A DNA stretch of 64,000 nt. Origin: Chrysomallon squamiferum. Lineage: Eukaryota; Mollusca; Gastropoda; Neomphalida; Peltospiridae. Below the pieces are notes generated by a model that ran no database searches, was not told the DNA's origin, and saw nothing but the letters and a program-made list of their open reading frames with translations. The position numbers were made by a program, and so were the translations under genes. The stretch's first letter is position 1, and each line of letters starts with the position of its first letter. Positions 58,089 to 64,000 of this stretch are shown here, one piece after another. The stretch is from NCBI GenBank assembly GCA_012295275.1, contig CM022665.1, positions 29,073,946-29,137,945 of the forward strand. Reading direction: 5' to 3'.

Positions 58089-58240
58089 ATGGGTATTTTT
58101 CAGTCTGTATCATGTGTGAAAAAGGATTCCAAGAAACAATTATCTGTTTATCTGACAGCGAAACAAATTAGTTTGGTGCAGGATACATGGCGAGAGATTA
58201 AGAATGATATTCCTACACTTGGAGTCACCATTTTTGTCAA
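58089..58240 (+). CDS. Globin, first coding exon (globin-X-like, N-terminal lipidation motif)
   Basis: The exon encodes 50 residues plus two bases of the next codon and ends at a strong donor, AA|GTAAGT. The stretch LTAKQISLVQDTWREIKNDI followed by PTLGVTIFVK fits globin helices A and B, including the conserved Trp in helix A and the G-x3-F-[VL]-[KR] pattern that precedes LF in the family. The N terminus MGIFQSVSC has Gly2 for myristoylation and a nearby Cys for palmitoylation. This combination is typical of membrane-anchored globin X of animals. The next exon, carrying helix C, CD and the distal and proximal His, is not recognisable in the remaining 5.7 kb, so the heme-binding residues cannot be checked. 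Role: probably heme protein in redox or nitrite chemistry at membranes rather than oxygen transport, inferred from the family. Confidence 0.75.
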
Positions 58241-61200
58241 GTAAGTTACATAAGTTTGACTTGTAATCTTCATAAAAATAAGGAAATTCATGCAACATTC
58301 AACCAACCAATAACACAGTGAATGATATGTATAAACAAGGCGTTTAAAGCCACAATCAGTGTTTTACCATTAAAAAGCATTTTACTTAGCTAATAATGTT
58401 TGACTAAAATAAGCACATTGTCAGTTTGTTGCAAGTCGTTATAATTGTTTTTTCTTCGTGAAATGTATTATTAAAATCAATAACTATAAGTACATTTATT
58501 TTTGTGTATAGCCCGAACGCTAACATCAAAAATAAAAACGACAATAACAACACTTTAAACAAAACAAACCAAAAGAAATTAATAATAATAACAAATGAAT
58601 AAAAATACAAACGACAGTAACAACACATTAAAAAAAAAAAAAACAAAAACGCAACGACAACATATAACTAGGTGGGTTATTATTTTTTTTAAATGTTTTT
58701 GTCAATGAATTCTAAATATTTATGTTACAACTACCAGCTGAATACATTACTAGAAGAGTATTTTTTAAAATTATTATTATTATATATTTTTTTAAATGTT
58801 ATTCATTTATTTTCGTTTCTGAGAGACAAAACAGACAAAATGTTTCTTTCCCCTTTTTTTTAACAAAGCTGAATCAAAATTATTGTCATCTTCTACTTCT
58901 TCTTACGATTATTTATTTTATTTTATTTATTTAATTATTATTATTATTATTTTTAATATTGTAATTATATTGCATAAAAATATATCTTGACATAACTGAA
59001 AACTGACAAATGCAAGTACAATTACTTAGTAAAAATGTTTTGTCACAGTTCTGTTGTGAAGGCGAAATTATATAATTGTTCTCAGCACCGATATATAATC
59101 TTTCTAAAATTTGATTAGGAACGAAATATCTTGATTTAAACTTTATATGTTACAAAATGTGTTTTCATATGTACTCGTTTCTCCGTGCGTGCGTAAATCT
59201 TGTATCGATCTCAAATCGTAGGAGAGGAACACGCATCCTCCCGACCATTTTGTACTATAATATGAAAGAGAACAAACTGGCCAGCTGTTACCTGAGATGT
59301 CACACATCTCTTACAACTGATATAACAGGTCTGGAGCCTATAAAAACTGATACTACACGCTGATTTTTTTAATGTAAGCTCGAAATGCTGGTTCTGAAGC
59401 CTATATAATAACTATTAATGAGATTTTAGCTATTACTGAAATCAGCAAAATTAAAGTAATTTCCTGAGAAATGTTTCGGTTGGCATTTCTGTTTCTTCTT
59501 GAATAGACAGCTTTGAGATTAGAAGCACAGCATAGTAATTCAAGAGTAACTTGAATGAAAACCTCATTTAGCTGACATTTCATTCAACATTCATTTCTTT
59601 ATTTTACATTGCACTCTAATTAGATTTGAATAGGTTTTATTGAGCTTAATAATGGAGAATTTTAAAACCAGTGATATTCGTACAAATTATTTTCTTCCAT
59701 TTACCGTAAAAGTTGTGCTCAATATGATTTATCCGAATTTGTGATTAATATTACTTGTCTCTGGCATTTTCGAATAAAAAAGGAGAAGAGAAATATTGAT
59801 CAAATGTTTGGGAGGAAATCTAATGTCGAACTAACGAAGATTTTATGCGAAGAACCATTACCATGACGTCCCTTGTGCATCAAATACAATTCAATAAGAT
59901 CAAGATAACAATCTTTAATAGGATGTCTTGACTCAATTTTAGAGACATGTTTTGCAACATGTACAGAGAAAACAGGATGTTTTTCACTTCTTTTTTTTCA
60001 CACTTGCAATTTCCTAACATGAAAAGTGGAACAGAAAATGGTTTCAGAAAGAAAATGATTTCAGAATTGGGTACATTCACAGATATTAATACATCTACCC
60101 ACATGTACGAATTGGATGAGACATAGAGACTTATGCATATGTGTATTAAGGCACATACATCCACAAAGATACACATCAAATTTATACATACACAGAGACC
60201 TTTATATCGTCGTCTAAAAGTAAATACATAAATGTTTTAAATAACGTTGAGTTTCTTTTGAAAAAAAAATGAAGAACCAAAAACTGTGATAAATCCATAA
60301 ATGTCGTTTTTTTTCTTAAGCTGAAGGAATGATTTAAATGTTAGAAACAGTTACTTTCGATTTTACTTGTAACATTTCTCATGAGATTCAGACTGGATTC
60401 CATTTAGTTCAACAACAAGAGTTTCGCCAGGTTCCTGTATTTTAGTGTCTGATTTTGTGTGGAATATTTATACAGTGTTCCCTGTAAAATCTATCTATCT
60501 TTCTAAATGAATGTCACGATATATTTTTATTTCTCTTATAGATATTAATTCATTTAAAAAAAATTAAATTAAATTAAAAAAATTAGAAATCCTCTTTAAT
60601 TTGTACTCTATATAATACATTATTATAGTTTGTATATTTATTTTCTATCGTATTTTAATTTGATTATGTAAAGTATCTGTTTCTCACTGAATTCACATCA
60701 GGTCTGAGGCGGTTTGAATGAATGAATTAACAATTATTACCATTGTTTTGTATTTCTTTTGTTTATATTTACACTTCTCGACAACCATCAAAGCTCGGTA
60801 CTGAAAACAGCAATTGCCTGATTTCTTTTATGGTTCTGATTTCAGTGTTACACGCAAAAAAAAAAAAAAATAACCCTGGATAAAGTGAATATGATGATAA
60901 TTCAGTCATTTGGAACCTGCTCTCACATCACATAAAGATTCCGTCAAGTCCTTATTTGGCGTTATAGCGCAGAGGTTTGAATTCGCATCCAAGACGTTGT
61001 TAGTGTTAATCCGTTAGAAACAAACAAAAAAGTTTGTCCTAAATAATTAATTCTTGGTACGAGTTCATATTAAGTTGTTATTCGATTATTTATCTGTCTT
61101 AAGACCAATGACTTAGCCGCCAAGCCTACGAGTTTGCCTATAACATGGTATATCGAATGTAAATAGTAATTAATTTTCTATTCACATCATATGGCTAGTT

Positions 61201-62722
61201 TCAGCAGAATTCGCTCTGTCTTATTTAAAGAGATGTGCTGCTAGATCAGAGAAAACAATTAATTTCTGTTGACAGAAAAACTGAAACTTTGTTGCCGATC
61301 GATATGTTATTAATTTTATTTTATTTATTTATTTCAGAACAATGGGTTTTGGAAGCACAGTTAATTACGTAAATTTCTATTTCCACATAGAAGGCTATAG
61401 TTCTTCACATTTTGCTTATTTATTTGCATAACAACAACAACAATAATGTTGTTGTTTTGGTATATGTTGCTATTATTATTATTATTATTATTCGTATTAT
61501 TATTATCTTTGTTATTGTTAATAAATAATGTTTTGGTAAAATATCAAAGTTAATTATAATTACTTCTCAGTAATTCGGCAGCTAATCCAAAAGCGAACTA
61601 AAATGAATGTTAGAAACAAGATATCTCTTTCTTCTTGATCTGCATTTTATATATGAATATAAAAAAAATTAAAAAAAATAAAATAATAATAATAATAATA
61701 ATAATAAATTAACACAAACCAATAAAACAGGGAAAAAAATAATAAATGAACAAATCAAGACAACAAAACACAAAATAAATAAACGACAACATAAAACAAA
61801 GGAAAGACCCCTTCCCTCAAAACAAGGACATAAGAAACATTAAATCATTTAAAAACTTTTATTACAATAATATTTTTAATTAATTTAATTTAATATATTT
61901 GTTTTGTACACGATACTAACAACATTAACTGGAATACTTCAGAATCTATAAACTTCACCAATAAACGGAAACCACAGAAACAAAAACAACAATTAAGCAT
62001 GAACACAAGACTGTACTGGGATTTTGTTATGCTACGTTACGATGTAATACCTAAACGGTGACCAGTGTTAGAGATAATCAGTATGTGAAGTTCAGTTACA
62101 GTAGTAATTAAAGTAATTACACACCACAGTACGTTTAACTCTTTCAAGACAATCATGTTCATAGGTCATAGTAGTCTACTGGAAGTATTTTAAAACTGGT
62201 CGATGTTAACGCGTCATACACAGTAATTTCTGCCAGCATATTAATCGCAAACGAATTTACTTCGTCTTGTTTTCATTGTCAGCTACAGATTAAAAATCTC
62301 TAAATTATCGGATTCGTGCACCATTTTTTTGTAATCTTGCTTCTTTAAACACCCTGATGTTCGGCCGAACTGTTCTGCGAGATCAGTCCTTGTAGATGCA
62401 GCCAAAGAGCTATTTCACGTTCCACTCTGTGTCTTATGACTAGATTATAGAGTTTCTTGGTAAGTAATTTACCTTCTGCTGAAAACTACTAATACAAATA
62501 TCTCGTGTTGTAAGATTAACTAACCCATCAGGTTCTTTCCTGTGACTGTCGTTACTAAATTATACATTAAATAACTGTTAATTTCATGATATGATGAAGT
62601 CTTGTTAGTCACATATGAATGACTGATGAATTCATTCATTATGGTTTGGTATACAAATTGCAGAATTAATGTTTTGTCATCTTGCTGGCTTTTTTATTTT
62701 TATTTATTACTTTTATTGTTTA

Positions 62723-62723
<1 letters not shown>

Positions 62724-62779
<56 letters not shown>
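62724..62779. repeat. (TAA)n microsatellite
   Basis: About 55 bases of TAA repeat. Confidence 0.95.
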
Positions 62780-62781
<2 letters not shown>

Positions 62782-63667
62782 TGTAAAAAAGATCAACAAC
62801 TTCGGATTTAGAAACGCTCTGTTATAATGTCATTTTGCAACAAAGTAAGTTTCGCAAATGATGCATGGCTTAGTTCATCTGAGCTTACCTATCACTTGAT
62901 GTGTTTGGGTCGATAATGTTTTTATTCTGATTTGAATCCTACTGTCAGTTTGAAAATTCGAGGCAATTTAAGAGCTGAGGATATAAAATTTAGCGCGGTC
63001 TTAAATGCAGTTTGAAAACTCATTATCATGTAATAATGGTTCACGCAACATGAAGCGCCAACGACTGTTCATTAACAAGTTATTTCGCTGCTTTCGTGGT
63101 CAAATGGTTATCACCAGTAGTGTATTAGCAAGGCAGACTGTTATATTTAGCTTGCTTTTGACGTTAGGTGTGAATACATAACTAATTCGTTGGTTTGAGG
63201 GTCAGAATTTGTACACATCTTTACAGAAACCAAGTCGAATAAAGAAAACTAAATAACGTATACTTTTTCTGAAGTTATAATCGAAATTTCAGACCTAGCC
63301 TGTTAAAATATAAACTATCAATAACTGGACTATTATCGAATCAGGGATATTTATATGCTGTATGTAAGATTTAAATCTGTTACTGGTTATGTTTATGTCA
63401 TATATAGTTATTAATAACTGAAAAACATACACATTACAAAATTAATTAAGCGAAAATCAGATTATGTAGGATATACATCTAGAAACCAAAACAATATCGA
63501 AAGAAAAAACAAAAAAAAAAAAAAATATGAGAAGAAGAAGAAGAACTATTAACGACAAAGCAATTAATCTCTCTCTATATATATATTGGTCTAAATCAAT
63601 TTTATTAAAATTCTGAACAGATAACTATCGCTGTTAGTACATACCAATAGAAATAAAGCAAACACAT

Positions 63668-63670
<3 letters not shown>

Positions 63671-63701
<31 letters not shown>
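63671..63701. repeat. (GA)n microsatellite
   Basis: About 30 bases of GA repeat followed by an A run. Confidence 0.95.
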
Positions 63702-63705
<4 letters not shown>

Positions 63706-64000
63706 AAAAAAAAAACACACCAAAAAGTCAAAAACAAAAACCATAACAGTAAAATACATAATATGTCTGAAAATGAGTAAAAGATAAATTGAGACATTTA
63801 CCGATTTGGGAATTACAAATCCCTGGCAATACATCTCATGTTCGAGAAACGCCTTTGCTAAACGACAGTTTGTCACGAACCTGTGTAAGATACAATTACA
63901 CTAATTATGGATAACCATTAAGTAACGTTTCCTTTTACTGAGTTTAATTTAGTAATTTATTATTCTTTATACGTTTCCTTCGACGGAGGAGAAATTATAA

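Larger units (their letters stand above)
58241..64000. other. Presumed long first intron of the globin gene
   Basis: I find no further globin exon. The stretch is AT-rich with TTA/TAA repeats near 58,935-58,955, 61,470-61,504, 61,684-61,708 and 62,724-62,779, a GA tract at 63,671-63,701, and segments of more even composition near 62,340-62,460 and 63,000-63,250. It may extend past the window. No RNA gene is recognised. Confidence 0.4.

Noticed and set aside
59157-59363. A 68-codon plus-strand frame in the presumed globin intron
   Set aside because: No similarity, no splice context in frame with the globin exon, and ordinary length for chance.
60950-61010. TTATAGCGCAGAGGTTTGAATTC resembling a tRNA fragment
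   Set aside because: Only one box is plausible and the spacing is wrong for a tRNA gene.
61337-61400. Second globin exon after TTTATTTCAG at about 61,337
   Set aside because: The following bases do not encode LF or any CD-region pattern in any phase and soon reach stops.
63075-63220. tRNA-like A-box (TGGTCAAATGG) and a weak B-box, suggesting a SINE
   Set aside because: The B-box is poor, no cloverleaf can be folded convincingly, and there is no second copy in the window to compare.
63796-63880. A possible minus-strand exon reading FVTNCRLAKAFLEHEMYCQ between AG and GT signals
   Set aside because: Short, no recognisable similarity, not linked to a neighbouring exon, and in the opposite strand to the globin gene. 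Chance is more likely.

Overview
The window is animal nuclear DNA. It is very AT-rich, with GT-AG introns preceded by pyrimidine tracts, abundant di-, tri- and tetranucleotide microsatellites, multi-exon housekeeping genes and a lineage-expanded C2H2 zinc-finger cluster. A lophotrochozoan, perhaps a mollusc, fits best. That rests on composition, the zinc-finger expansion, a globin-X-like gene and the transposon type, not on a diagnostic marker, so species is not claimed.

Layout. 1-5.8 kb: a complete seven-exon V-ATPase subunit D gene (+) with a TCACGTGA site about 35 bp before the ATG. 6.4-8.7 kb: a five-exon gene of unknown function (-). It is head-to-head with the first zinc-finger gene (A, +, 9.3-11.6 kb), 573 bp away. 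11.6-18.9 kb: AT-rich spacer. 18.9-23.0 kb: zinc-finger gene B (-), four exons. 27.8-49.2 kb: five zinc-finger genes C, D, E, F and G, all on the minus strand and mostly single coding exons. Their start codons are 4.3-5.1 kb apart, so this is a tandem-duplication array. 52.6-55.6 kb: a decayed DNA transposon with arms of about 470 bp made of 162-bp subrepeats. 58.1 kb: first coding exon of a globin with an N-terminal lipidation signature; the rest lies beyond the window or in exons not recognised.

The seven zinc-finger genes form one family. A, B, E, F and G begin with a related non-C2H2 module, C-x-W-[ST]-L ... V-K-x-[FY]-x-C-x2-C. A, B, C, E and F end in a related short predicted helix. C-G share an unusual four-finger block containing a C-P-W-x-H-C finger and a C2HC finger. 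The family is probably a set of nuclear DNA-binding regulators whose middle fingers have diverged while the ends stayed constrained. I know of no named domain for the N-terminal module.

Caution: B, C, D, G and the unknown gene each need exactly one 1-base correction to read through. C, D and G break at or beside A/T runs. ATP6V1D, A, E and F are intact. Assembly error is the simplest explanation, but allelic or fixed pseudogenisation is not excluded.
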